This document shows, in pieces, positions 33,732 through 42,408 of a stretch of 64,000 bases of DNA; position 1 is the first letter of the stretch, and each line of letters starts with the position of its first letter. A program made the position numbers and the translations under genes. The stretch is taken from assembly GCF_013376475.1 (NCBI RefSeq), contig NZ_CP045508.1, positions 3,818,001-3,882,000 on the forward strand. Reading direction: 5' to 3'. The notes under the pieces were generated by a model. The model saw nothing but the letters and a program-made list of their open reading frames with translations, ran no database searches and was not told the DNA's origin. The stretch is from Desulfolutivibrio sulfoxidireducens (GTDB taxonomy: Bacteria; Desulfobacterota; Desulfovibrionia; Desulfovibrionales; Desulfovibrionaceae).

Positions 33732-35282
33732 ATGCATCCCCTGCTGGCATTCCTGGCCGCCATGGCCGCAAGCCTCGCGGTGCACCGCTTCGACACGGTC
33801 AGTCGGCGTTTCCACGGTTTCGACCCGGTGATCGACGGGCCGCCGGCCGCGGTTTCGGGCATGGGTTTCCTGGGACTTCTGGCCCTCACCGGCAGGCCGG
33901 TTTTCAGCCTGATCCTGGTGGCCGGGGGATCGATCCTTCTTTGCGTGGTCAACCGCCTCAAAAAGCGGCTTTTCCACGAACCCATCGTCTTTCTCGACGC
34001 CAGCCTCACCATGCAGGTGATCCGCCACCCCGGTTTCTATGTCCCCTATCTCTTTCCCCGGCCGGTTCTTTACTGCGGGGCCGTGGCCGCCGTGGGCCTG
34101 GCCCTGGTCTGGATTTGGGAGCCGCCGGCGGATCCCCGCTGGCGCGTCGCGGCGCTTGCCGGCCTGCTGGCCGGTCTGGTCGGGGCCGGCTTTTTGGCCA
34201 GCCTTTTCACGCCGCAAAAACGCGCCCCGGCCGTGAAACTCCTTCGCCGCCACGCGCCGACCCTGGACGCCAACCAGGACTTTGCCCGATACGGCCTTTT
34301 CTGCTCCTTTTTCCTGCACGGTCTGTGGCACGTCCATGTACGCGGCAGGGACGGCCAGCCCGGCATCCCGCGCATCGAGACCGCGCCGGCCGCCCCGGCC
34401 ACGCCGGCCGCGCCGCAGTCCCGGCCGCATCCCAGGCCGCACCTGGTCCTGGTCCAGGCGGAATCCTTCTTCGATGTGCGCCGGCATCTTCCGGACGCGC
34501 CGGCATCCCTGCTCGCGCACTACGACCGGCTGACGACCCGGGGAACGGGCGGCCCCTTCGAGGTCCAGACCCACGGGGCCTACACCATGCGCACCGAATT
34601 TTCGGTGCTGACCGGCCTGCCTCTCGGGTCCCTGGGCACCGACGCCTTCAACCCGTATTTCACGGCCAGCCGCCAGATCGTGCCCTCCCTGGCCTGGAGG
34701 CTTCGCGAGCAGGGCTATCGCACGGCCTGCATCCACCCCTTTCGCCTTTCCTTTTTCCGGCGCAACCGGGTTCTTCCCAACCTCGGTTTCGAGGAACTGC
34801 GGGGCGAAAAGGACTTCCGGCGGGCCAAGCGGTGCGGCCCCTTCGTCAGCGACGCGGCCCTGGCCCAGGACGTCCTGGCCTGGCTCGCCGCAAGCCGCGA
34901 GCCGTGTTTCGTGTTCGTCATCACCATGGAGGCCCACGGCCCCTGGAAATCAGGACGACTCGGCAACGGCGGGAGCTCCGGGATGTCCCCGGCGACCTTC
35001 GCGGGCACACCCATGGACATCTACCTGCACCACCTGCGGCACACGGACGCCATGTTCGGGGCCTTGGCCGACGGTCTGACCCAGCTCCCGCGCCCAAGCG
35101 TGCTGTGCGGCTACGGCGATCACGTGGGTTGCCTGCCGGTCGATCCCTGCGACCAAACGACCTCGGGGCACATGGCCACCCAGTGGCTGCTCTGGTCGAC
35201 CCGGACCGGAATCGAGGGGGAGAAGCGGGCCCTTGCGCCGCACGAGCTTGGCCGGGTGGCCTGGGACGCGCTTTTCGCGTGA
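33732..35282 (+). CDS. Membrane LtaS/sulfatase-like phosphotransferase (rkpI-like)
   Basis: 516 residues starting two bases after the SDR stop. About four or five membrane helices fill residues 1-165. A periplasmic alkaline-phosphatase/sulfatase-fold domain (~235-516) follows, with the LtaS-type landmarks: metal-binding Glu in LVLVQAESFFD, the nucleophile Thr region YTMRTEFSVLTG, FVITMEAHGPW, and the metal ligands in CGYGDHVG. LtaS relatives move glycerol-phosphate or phosphoethanolamine onto lipids or glycans on the outer face of the inner membrane. As the last gene of the cluster it could decorate the lipid or the capsule. The prophage begins only 68 bp downstream. Confidence 0.87.
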   Translation: MHPLLAFLAAMAASLAVHRFDTVSRRFHGFDPVIDGPPAAVSGMGFLGLLALTGRPVFSLILVAGGSILLCVVNRLKKRLFHEPIVFLDASLTMQVIRHPGFYVPYLFPRPVLYCGAVAAVGLALVWIWEPPADPRWRVAALAGLLAGLVGAGFLASLFTPQKRAPAVKLLRRHAPTLDANQDFARYGLFCSFFLHGLWHVHVRGRDGQPGIPRIETAPAAPATPAAPQSRPHPRPHLVLVQAESFFDVRRHLPDAPASLLAHYDRLTTRGTGGPFEVQTHGAYTMRTEFSVLTGLPLGSLGTDAFNPYFTASRQIVPSLAWRLREQGYRTACIHPFRLSFFRRNRVLPNLGFEELRGEKDFRRAKRCGPFVSDAALAQDVLAWLAASREPCFVFVITMEAHGPWKSGRLGNGGSSGMSPATFAGTPMDIYLHHLRHTDAMFGALADGLTQLPRPSVLCGYGDHVGCLPVDPCDQTTSGHMATQWLLWSTRTGIEGEKRALAPHELGRVAWDALFA

Positions 35283-35349
35283 CTTGAAATCCACGCGGAG
35301 GACCATTGATGACGCGGCATGCAAAGAACAGACTTCACCACAAGCCCGC

Positions 35350-35871
35350 TCACACCGCCCCCCCCGCCTCCGGCCAGACCACCCCATCCGCCGCCGCCAC
35401 CACCGCCGCCACATCCGCCGCTCCGGCCACGGCCTTTTTCGCACCCAGGCGCGCGGCCTCGATGGCATCCCCGTAGGCGTGCCAGATGTCGGCTCGGGCA
35501 ACGACCGCCTGGGCCACAGTGGACAGCGTGGAGGCCGTGGCCCCCACCTCGGCCACCAGGGCCGGATAATCGGCCGGCTCGGGCACGGGATCGGCCACAT
35601 AGGCCCGAGCCTGGGCCTCCTTGCGCTGGTACGCGGCCATCTGCCCGGCCCCGGGCGTCAAAACGAGCTGCCGTCTGGCCTCGGCCTCGGCGTCGATGGC
35701 CGCGCGGGCCGCCGCCCTGACCGTCTCCAGGTCCACAGCCAGCTCCTGGCCGATCTCCACCGGGGCGTCGGGCAGGGTCACGCACACGCACCCTGGATAG
35801 GCCGCCGCCACGTCCTGGCCGTCCGCATGCACGGCCGCCACCCGGGATGTCGCATCAAGTACAATCTGCAT
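35350..35871 (-). CDS. Phage tail-fibre-associated protein
   Basis: 173 residues, the last gene of the virion operon. The N-terminal ~50 residues form a small beta domain. The C-terminal Ala-rich helical part (AAYQRKEAQARAYVADPVPE and following) looks like the helical region of tail-fibre assembly or chaperone proteins encoded just after a fibre gene. It follows the beta-helix fibre protein by 7 bp. Function inferred from order and composition only. Confidence 0.6.
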   Translation of the reverse strand: MQIVLDATSRVAAVHADGQDVAAAYPGCVCVTLPDAPVEIGQELAVDLETVRAAARAAIDAEAEARRQLVLTPGAGQMAAYQRKEAQARAYVADPVPEPADYPALVAEVGATASTLSTVAQAVVARADIWHAYGDAIEAARLGAKKAVAGAADVAAVVAAADGVVWPEAGGAV

Positions 35872-35878
35872 GGCTCAC

Positions 35879-37144
35879 CTACGCGTTTGTGATGTACGAA
35901 TTGTTGTTGCCGACCACGGTGAAGGTCGGGGACGGCGCGTTGCTCCCGCCGTTGTTGGACATCCCGCCGATCTGGTAGCGGATGAACGCCCCCTGGGTGG
36001 CCACGATGGGGTACGAACCCGCGCCGCCGATGGCCATCTCCACGGTATTCACCGTGCCCATGGTGGCCCGCAGGCCGTTTGTGGCCTGGGACAGGGCCGC
36101 GATGTACCGGGTGTCGCAAAACGCGCCAATCCCACAATGCACGGCGTAGCGGAACCCGACCACCACGCAGGACCTGACCGCCCAGTACGGCACGCCCTGG
36201 GGATAAAAGGCCTGATAGGCGGTGTTCGACGGGCTTTCGACGCGAAACCCGGACACGCTCGCGGCAAAGGAGTTGGTGGCCGTGAAGGCGTTGATGGTCG
36301 ATGCGGCCTGGAGCACGCACCGGTTGCAGGGCATGACCACGACAGACGCCCCGCCCGGGGCGTCCGAGGCCACGGCCTCGTTGACCACGACACTCGTCAC
36401 GCCGCCGGCCACGCTGGCCGAGGCCACGGAATAGACCCCCTTGTTGGCCTCGGCGCCGGTCACGATGCGAAAGACGTCGCCCGCCGGGAACAGGGCCGCG
36501 TAGTCGCCGGTCAGGGTGAAGGTCTTGTTCGCGGCGTCGATGGTGGCCACGGCCAGGCTGGTCTCGGCGGACACGTTGCCCTGGATCGTGATCCGGCTGG
36601 CGTCGGGATGCCCGCAGTTGACCGCGCTCGTGAGTTGGTACGTGCCGTCGGCCACCTGGATGGTCACGGAGGCGTCGGCAGCGATCAGGGCGTCGGCGAT
36701 GAAGGCCAGGGCCCTGGCGATGGAGGCGAAGGGCGCGCCGGACGAGCCGTCGCCGGTTGTGTCGCTGCCGGTTACGGCCACGTAAATGGTGGTGTTTGTG
36801 GAGATAAGCCCTTTTACCGCCGTGGCCTCGGCCGCGCCGATGTCCGCCGGGGAAAGCGCGTCCCGCCCGCCCGCCGCGTGCTGGGCCGCGTGGCCGCACA
36901 GGCTGTCCGGCACGTCGTTGCCGTGGAGCACGCCGGTCAGGTTGGCCGTGAGCGCCCCGGCCGCGTCCACGGCGACGACCACCGTCGTTGATCCGCCGGA
37001 CGCGGCCGAGCTGGTCACCGTGCCCAGGATGTCGCCGTCGCCGCCGCAGTCGGCCTTGACCCGCGAGCCCGGGGCAAATTCCTCGGCCAGATCGCCCGCC
37101 ACGGAAAACGAGACGCTGGAAAGATACGTTGCCGCAATGGCCAT
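35879..37144 (-). CDS. Tail fibre/spike with beta-helix region
   Basis: 421 residues. Residues ~80-100 contain DALSPADIGAAEA, a common phage-fibre motif. From ~110 the pattern YVAVTGSDTTGDGSSGAPFA, followed by repeated short beta strands (SVTIQVADGTYQL, RITIQGNVSAET), is that of right-handed parallel beta-helix spikes related to pectate lyases. Many such spikes bind or cut surface polysaccharide, which is notable next to a capsule locus. Clear GAGGAGGG ribosome site. Preceded by an AT-rich repeat element. Confidence 0.75.
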   Translation of the reverse strand: MAIAATYLSSVSFSVAGDLAEEFAPGSRVKADCGGDGDILGTVTSSAASGGSTTVVVAVDAAGALTANLTGVLHGNDVPDSLCGHAAQHAAGGRDALSPADIGAAEATAVKGLISTNTTIYVAVTGSDTTGDGSSGAPFASIARALAFIADALIAADASVTIQVADGTYQLTSAVNCGHPDASRITIQGNVSAETSLAVATIDAANKTFTLTGDYAALFPAGDVFRIVTGAEANKGVYSVASASVAGGVTSVVVNEAVASDAPGGASVVVMPCNRCVLQAASTINAFTATNSFAASVSGFRVESPSNTAYQAFYPQGVPYWAVRSCVVVGFRYAVHCGIGAFCDTRYIAALSQATNGLRATMGTVNTVEMAIGGAGSYPIVATQGAFIRYQIGGMSNNGGSNAPSPTFTVVGNNNSYITNA

Positions 37145-37222
37145 GGTCCCTCCTCGTATCGTGTCCTCGAGATTCGTGCCTATAAATTTTAGGCTAATAT
37201 TTTAAAATACTTGTTTTTTCTC

Positions 37223-37259
37223 GAAAATACCGTCGTATTTTCAAGGGACGCGACACTAG
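37223..37259 (-). repeat. Intergenic hairpin element, copy A
   Basis: GAAAATAC-N4-GTATTTTC (8-bp stem), next to AAGGGACGCGACACTAG, whose last bases hold the stop codon of the gene at 37256. Related copies lie at 38571-38606 and 50870-50974. The homology with copy B extends to the left edge of the gap near 37155. Confidence 0.65.
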
Positions 37260-37537
37260 GCGAACGCCCGGTGCACCAGCAGTTCGGCCGTGGTCCCGCG
37301 CCCGGTCCAGTCCCCAAGCGAAAATGAGGCCTGCAGCCGGTGGATGCCCGGCATGGACAGGTCCCCCTCCCTGGTCACGTAGACCAGTCGCGTTCCGTCC
37401 ACCGTGGCCGGCCAGATCCTGGCCGTGCCGTCCGGACGCCTGACGCGGATGGCCGGATTCGCGACCCCGGCCAGATCCCGACCGCACTCCAGAACGACGG
37501 CCGTGCCCACGTCACCCGCATAGATTTTCTCGGTCAT
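37256..37537 (-). CDS. Small phage tail protein, beta-rich
   Basis: 93 residues; the pattern of alternating strands (TAVVLECGRDL, AIRVRRPDGTARIW, HRLQASFSLGDW, TTAELLVHRAF) suggests an immunoglobulin-like or BppU-like baseplate domain. It sits between other tail genes. No family assigned with certainty. Confidence 0.6.
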   Translation of the reverse strand: MTEKIYAGDVGTAVVLECGRDLAGVANPAIRVRRPDGTARIWPATVDGTRLVYVTREGDLSMPGIHRLQASFSLGDWTGRGTTAELLVHRAFA

Positions 37538-37559
37538 GTTCCCTCTCCGCGTTTTTTCC

Positions 37560-38018
37560 TCACGCCGTCCTCACCGGCAGCCCCAGGGACGAGGCCAGGA
37601 CCGCCCCGGTCGCGGGGCGCGAGGCCGCGCGCCAGGACACGGCCGCAACGCTGCGCCCGGCCCGGCGCTCCCTCCAGGCGGGGTCCCGGAACACGACCGG
37701 ATGCGCCGTGATGGCCAGTCCTCCCGAGTTGGCGCACAGGACCGCCATGTCCAGACCGACAGCCGCCGGATCGCACGCCGCGCGCAGGGTTCCGGTCACG
37801 GCCCGCACCGCCTGTCCGGTCGATATCCCCACGCCCGGGCCGGCCAGAAGCATTGCGGAACTGCCCACGTCCACCCCGGTCCACCCCGGCACGACGGCCG
37901 TCGGCACGGCCAGGACCAGGGAAAGGCCGGACGCCGGAACCTCCTGGTCGCTTCCCTTTGGCTGCCAGGCCCCTGGCCCGTCCACCCAGGCCGAATTCGT
38001 CCGCGTCCATGCCGGCAT
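37560..38018 (-). CDS. Phage structural protein of unknown function
   Basis: 152 residues from the ATG at 38018 (GAGGTG three bases upstream; a GTG at 38024 is the alternative). It is rich in Ala, Gly and Val with short strands, like tail accessory proteins, and carries Trp/Asn-rich turns near the N-terminus (TRTNSAWVDGPGAW). It is flanked by tail genes. Confidence 0.6.
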   Translation of the reverse strand: MPAWTRTNSAWVDGPGAWQPKGSDQEVPASGLSLVLAVPTAVVPGWTGVDVGSSAMLLAGPGVGISTGQAVRAVTGTLRAACDPAAVGLDMAVLCANSGGLAITAHPVVFRDPAWRERRAGRSVAAVSWRAASRPATGAVLASSLGLPVRTA

Positions 38019-38025
38019 AGCCACC

Positions 38026-38448
38026 TCAGCTCAAGGTGATGATGCCGCTGGAGTTGAATCGGACGGTGAACGTGCCCTCGCCGACGGTTTTCGTCTCCGT
38101 GAAGTCCAGGCAGCACACCAGGGGCCCCACCACCCCGCCCACGGTCTTGTCCGCGTGGATCACGGCGTACCGGGCGCTGAAGCTGGCCTCGGTCCACTGC
38201 GGATCGGCGGCGGCAAAGCGCACGGTGGCCCCGTCCTGGGTCCAGGCCGTGCCGGAAAGGGCCTGGCCCCCGGCGGCGTACCCGTTGCCGTCCGCCACTT
38301 CGTACCCGGCCACGTCGGCCAGCACGGCGTGCCCCGCATCGGGGGTGTAGCCCTCGCCAAGAAGGACGATGCGAAACGCGTCGTCGTCCATGTCCACCAA
38401 GCCGCTGCCCAGGTTGCGTTTGAAGGCGTTGTAGACGAGATCGGCCAT
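38026..38448 (-). CDS. Phage tail protein of unknown function
   Basis: 140 residues from the ATG at 38448 with AAAGGAG upstream; the longer open frame past this start is not supported. It begins MADLVYNAFKRNLGSG and continues with a beta-rich body ending FTVRFNSSGIITLS. Small proteins starting like this are common among phage tail genes. The preceding gap (38449-38605) contains hairpin element B. Confidence 0.65.
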   Translation of the reverse strand: MADLVYNAFKRNLGSGLVDMDDDAFRIVLLGEGYTPDAGHAVLADVAGYEVADGNGYAAGGQALSGTAWTQDGATVRFAAADPQWTEASFSARYAVIHADKTVGGVVGPLVCCLDFTETKTVGEGTFTVRFNSSGIITLS

Positions 38449-38570
38449 GATTCGACTCCTTTGCCTGAGGCTCCGCTGCGTTGTGCGGCCGATTTGCCGC
38501 CTCGTGTCCGGTCCTCGAGATCCAAGCCCATGCATGACGAGGACAACACTCGAAGATGATTCTCTTTTCC

Positions 38571-38606
38571 GAAAATGTACGGTCGTATTTGTAAGGGACG
38601 CCCCGC
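38571..38606 (-). repeat. Intergenic hairpin element, copy B
   Basis: Diverged copy of the element at 37223-37259 (GAAAATGTAC...GTATTT followed by GTAAGGGACG), again placed directly after a TAG stop codon of the minus-strand operon. Confidence 0.55.
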
Positions 38607-40522
38607 TAATTCCTGTAATTGTAGTTGTGGCTGATGCTTTCCCGGTAGCCTGTGGAGCGGCTGGTGGCCTCCGAGGTGGACCGCTGGGTGGACTCGGTGA
38701 CCGAGGAGTTGGTGCGCTCCCCCTTGGACTCGCTGTAGCCGATCTGGGCCGAGGCATTGACCGAGCTTAGGGCGCTGGCTGCCATCTGGGCCGAGACCTG
38801 GGCCCCGGAGCGGATCTTCTCCACCTCCAGGCGCATCTCCCCCAGGGCCGACTGCAAGAGCATGTCCGCCTCCTTGAGGGACACCTCGGCGGTCTTCATG
38901 TAGGCGTCCACCCGGGAGGCGTATTCCCGGGCCTTGGCGTCGGTCTCCAGGCCCTTGGCCTTGACCAGGGCCTCATAGGCCCGAAGGTCGCCTTCGCCCC
39001 CGCGCAAAAGCGTCTCCGCCTGGGCCACGGCGGTCCGGACCCGGGCCTCGTATCCGGCCACGTCGGCCCGGTATTTCTCCAGGCGGATTTTGGCCGTCTC
39101 CGTCCCGGCCGCAAGCCTGGCCTGGGACTGCTCCCGAAGGGCCGCGACCCGCTCGACCCAGGCCTTCACCTGGTCGGCGTAGACCTCGGCTTTGGCCTTT
39201 TCCCCGGCAATGTGCGCGGCATGGGCGTTGAGCCGGGCGGTCTGGGCGTTGACCCCGGCCACGTAGGCCTGGACGGCCGCCTCGTGGGCCAAAAGCCGCT
39301 GCCGTTCGAGATCGGCCTTGGCCGCCACGCCCTGCATGCGGGCCTTGTAGGTCTCGACCAGGGCGGTCACCCCGTTGAGCTGGACCTTGTAGACCTGGGC
39401 GGCCACGCCCTGGACCTCGGCCGCGAGCCTGGTCCCCTCCATACGGGTCTTGTACTGCTCCAGTTCGGCCAGACTGGCCCGGACCCGCGTCTCGAACACC
39501 GCCGCGTCGGCCTGATAGCGGGCCATCTGGGCGTTGTGGATGTTGATCTCGGCGTCCAGGGCCTCGTAGCCGAACCTAGCCACGGCCTGGGCCCGCTCGA
39601 AGGCCCGGGCGGCCACAGCGTTGAAGAGTTCGATATTCCGGGTCTCCAGGGCCACGGCCGTGTCAACGGCGAACCGGCCCTGTTCCCGGGCCATCTCGGC
39701 CTGTTTGATGCCGATGTCCCGGGACAGGTCGGCCAGTTTTTCGGCGTGTTCGGCCTGGACCTGACGGATCAGGGCCAGCATGGGACCTCCCGGGGCCACG
39801 CATCCGGCGGCCGCGAAGCGGTCCCCGATCTCCCGAACCCGGGTCTCGAGTTCCCGGGCCAGACGATTTCTTCCCCGTTCCCACAGGGCATCCTCGACCT
39901 CCGGGGCCAGACCGGTTCCGCCCAGCTCCAGGTCCTTTTGCACCCTGGCCGAAAGCGCCTCCCCCAGGGGCGACACGTACCCGGCCTCGTGATGTACGAA
40001 GAGGTTTCCCGGCGCGACAAAACCGGGCACGGGCGGCCGTTCACCCTCGAAAGCCGGGATGATCACCCCGGGCATGGCCGGGATGTCCAGGGAGTCGAAG
40101 ACCGGAGGGTCCGGCAGGACGTATTCCGGGTCCGGGGGCAGGGCGATGTCGGCCGGGGTAGGCGGACCGTCCGGGGCCTCGGGCCAGTCCAGGTCCGGCG
40201 GCTCGGGAATGAGGATATCCGGAGGGATAATCGTAAACTCCGGGATGGGAATTTCCTCCAGGACAATGTCCTCCAGGCTCGGGGCCTGGGGCGCGTCCAC
40301 CCCGGCCACGGCCACCTCTGGGAACTCCGGCGGCGCGGGGATGTCCGGAAACCCGGGGTCCTCGGGCGCGGCCGCGATGCGGGCATGGGGATAGTCCAGG
40401 CGGCTTATCCGCCCGAGCTGGGCCAGAAACTCCTCGGCGGCGCGCCAGGCGTCGCTGGCGTAGTTCTGGGCCGTGACGAACTTGTTGGTCACGATGTTCG
40501 CGGTGCCGCTGGAATCGCTCAT
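38606..40522 (-). CDS. Long coiled-coil virion protein
   Basis: 638 residues from the ATG at 40522, which overlaps the stop of the upstream gene (ATGA). Residues ~50-170 are Pro-rich with repeated Pro-acidic short units (PPDILIPEPPDLDWPEAPD). Residues ~195-600 are almost entirely helical with heptad-like Ala/Leu/Glu patterns, predicting a long coiled coil. The last ~45 residues are Ser/Thr-rich and end in SHNYNYRN. It may be a tail shaft, ejection or internal virion protein. No recognised enzymatic motif. Confidence 0.7.
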   Translation of the reverse strand: MSDSSGTANIVTNKFVTAQNYASDAWRAAEEFLAQLGRISRLDYPHARIAAAPEDPGFPDIPAPPEFPEVAVAGVDAPQAPSLEDIVLEEIPIPEFTIIPPDILIPEPPDLDWPEAPDGPPTPADIALPPDPEYVLPDPPVFDSLDIPAMPGVIIPAFEGERPPVPGFVAPGNLFVHHEAGYVSPLGEALSARVQKDLELGGTGLAPEVEDALWERGRNRLARELETRVREIGDRFAAAGCVAPGGPMLALIRQVQAEHAEKLADLSRDIGIKQAEMAREQGRFAVDTAVALETRNIELFNAVAARAFERAQAVARFGYEALDAEINIHNAQMARYQADAAVFETRVRASLAELEQYKTRMEGTRLAAEVQGVAAQVYKVQLNGVTALVETYKARMQGVAAKADLERQRLLAHEAAVQAYVAGVNAQTARLNAHAAHIAGEKAKAEVYADQVKAWVERVAALREQSQARLAAGTETAKIRLEKYRADVAGYEARVRTAVAQAETLLRGGEGDLRAYEALVKAKGLETDAKAREYASRVDAYMKTAEVSLKEADMLLQSALGEMRLEVEKIRSGAQVSAQMAASALSSVNASAQIGYSESKGERTNSSVTESTQRSTSEATSRSTGYRESISHNYNYRN

Positions 40523-41958
40523 TGGTCGCTCCTTCCGATGATGATGGGCGAAAGCCCCTTGGCCGCGATGGCCGCCATCTCGCACTCGTCGGCCACATAC
40601 CGGCCGCAAAAGGCCTCCTCGTGGAGCAGCCGGGCCTGGTCGGCGTCCAGGGCCTCGTGAAAGAACCGGGGCAGGGCGATGTCCAGGGCCGCGTTCATGC
40701 GAAACCCGCTGATGCGCTCGCCGCTTTTATCGTTGACCAGGTATCCGGCGTTGACCCCGGAGGCGGGATAGTCCTGGCCCATGTCCATGGCGCCCACGGG
40801 CTGGGCGGCCGCATAAGTCTTCCAGTCATCGGGCTCCTGGCCGTGGACGGCCAGGAAAAGGGTGGCGGTCCCGTCCTTTTCATAGGACAGGACGGCATGG
40901 TGCCACGCGCCCAGTTCCAGGGAGCCGGTCAAGATGGGTTCATAGCCATACCCGGTTGCGAAATCCGATATCCTGCCGGCCAGCAGGCGGTCCCCGTCGG
41001 CGATGAAAAGCCCGACGAAACGCATGCCGACGACAAATCCGTGGGGATGGGGATAGGCCTTGCCTCCGGCGTCCAGATAGGGATCGCCCGCCGAGCCGTC
41101 CGGGGCCAGAAGCGGGGCGTCGGCGCAGCTTTGCTCCACCCTTTTTATCCCGGCCACGTCCTCGGTGTTTTCCGAAAAATCCTCGTTCCACGGGGACCAG
41201 GGATAGGTAACTTCCTCCACCCAGTCCGGATGGGCCATGGGTTCGCAAAAGCCGATGACCGGGGACAGGGACCCGGGGCAGTTCCAGGTGAAGTCCACGC
41301 CGTCGCCGCTTTGCAGGACATAGGGACGCACAGGCGAAAGCACCCCCTTCTCGTCGAAGGTGTAGTCGTATTCCAGGCGTTCCCGCAGCCGGAACAGGCA
41401 GCTTAGGGCAAAGGCCCCGGATGCCGGGATGTGCCCCGGGGCGTAGAGAAGCCCGGAGGCGGCCCCGCCCGGCAGGCGGAAGGCGTCGAAGACCCGCTCG
41501 TCCCCTGTCTCGGGCACCACCCCGGGGTCGGGCAGGCCCGTGTCCTCGAAGGGCAGGATGGCCACGGCCGCCCCCGTGCCCACGGTCCATCCGGAAAGCG
41601 GCCCGTCGGGGATGGCGTTGACCAAGTCGCCTGAGCCGTCGTAGCGGGCCACGCATCCGGGGATGACGTAAAAAAATCCCTCTTCGACGGGGCGGGGGGG
41701 CGGGCTTGGCTCCCGCTCGCCGCGCGGCCGGGACCGGGGCCTCGGGGCGTGGATGTCCACCAGGTCCCGGCCGCCCACCCGGCGGCAGACGATGACCCGG
41801 CCGTCGTCGAAGCGCACGGTGCGCGAGACCACGTCCAGGTCGTTGACGTTTAAACGCACAAGGGTGTCCAGTTCGCGCCAGGCGGCCGGCCGCAGGGCCG
41901 CGGCGGCCAGGGTGTCGCCGTGCTCGCGGATGACCGGGGGGAAGTATGCCTCGCGCAC
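40519..41958 (-). CDS. Virion protein with LamG-like lectin domain
   Basis: 479 residues from a GTG at 41958 with GGAG upstream. The N-terminal ~55 residues (LNVNDLDVVSRTVRFDDGR) look like a tail-associated beta domain, then a Pro/Arg-rich linker. The C-terminal part resembles concanavalin A/LamG folds used by phage to bind glycans: SGAFALSCLFRLRERL, LELGAWHHAVLSYEKDG and a final strand pair. It contains about ten Cys and Trp-rich loops. Linked by 4-nt overlap to the coiled-coil protein. Confidence 0.65.
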   Translation of the reverse strand: MREAYFPPVIREHGDTLAAAALRPAAWRELDTLVRLNVNDLDVVSRTVRFDDGRVIVCRRVGGRDLVDIHAPRPRSRPRGEREPSPPPRPVEEGFFYVIPGCVARYDGSGDLVNAIPDGPLSGWTVGTGAAVAILPFEDTGLPDPGVVPETGDERVFDAFRLPGGAASGLLYAPGHIPASGAFALSCLFRLRERLEYDYTFDEKGVLSPVRPYVLQSGDGVDFTWNCPGSLSPVIGFCEPMAHPDWVEEVTYPWSPWNEDFSENTEDVAGIKRVEQSCADAPLLAPDGSAGDPYLDAGGKAYPHPHGFVVGMRFVGLFIADGDRLLAGRISDFATGYGYEPILTGSLELGAWHHAVLSYEKDGTATLFLAVHGQEPDDWKTYAAAQPVGAMDMGQDYPASGVNAGYLVNDKSGERISGFRMNAALDIALPRFFHEALDADQARLLHEEAFCGRYVADECEMAAIAAKGLSPIIIGRSDQ

Positions 41959-41961
41959 GCC

Positions 41962-42408
41962 CTATCTCCGGTCCAGGGCCACGTGGGTCAGGCGCAGTTC
42001 GTCCAGGACGAACGCGGCCCCGTCCACATTCTCCAGCCGCGCCCGCCACTCCCGGCCCTCACCGCCCCGGCCCACCGGGAACCGGCCCGCCCCGGCCAGC
42101 GGGCCGAACGCGATCCGCCTGACAGGGCCATCGTCCACAGCCAGATCCACGGCCATCTCCCCCTCAAACCGGCCCCTGACCCGAATGTCCCGTACCCGGG
42201 AGGGGGACTCGGCCCCCAGGTCCGTGAGAGGAAACTCCACCACGGCCGCGATGGCCGCTCCGTCGTCCGTGTCCCCGCCCAGCCGGAAAAGACCGCCCTC
42301 CCCGGTGGCCAGGACCGCGTCGCCCACCCGGCCCAGGGAAGAAAACGCAAAGCCCGCGTATTGGGACACGGCCAGTCCCGGTCCCACCCGCACCCCGATC
42401 ATGTCCAT
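41962..42408 (-). CDS. Beta-rich phage tail protein
   Basis: 148 residues from the ATG at 42408, which shares one base with the TGA of the transglutaminase-like gene and follows GGAGG. It has regular strands (GVRVGPGLAVSQYAGFAF, MAVDLAVDDGPVRRIAFG, FVLDELRLTHVALD), probably a jelly-roll or immunoglobulin-like module. Structural role inferred from location. Confidence 0.65.
   Translation of the reverse strand: MDMIGVRVGPGLAVSQYAGFAFSSLGRVGDAVLATGEGGLFRLGGDTDDGAAIAAVVEFPLTDLGAESPSRVRDIRVRGRFEGEMAVDLAVDDGPVRRIAFGPLAGAGRFPVGRGGEGREWRARLENVDGAAFVLDELRLTHVALDRR

Noticed and set aside
33504-34937. Long minus-strand frame opposite the SDR and LtaS-like genes
   Set aside because: No recognisable domain; both + strand genes have catalytic motifs and coupled starts.
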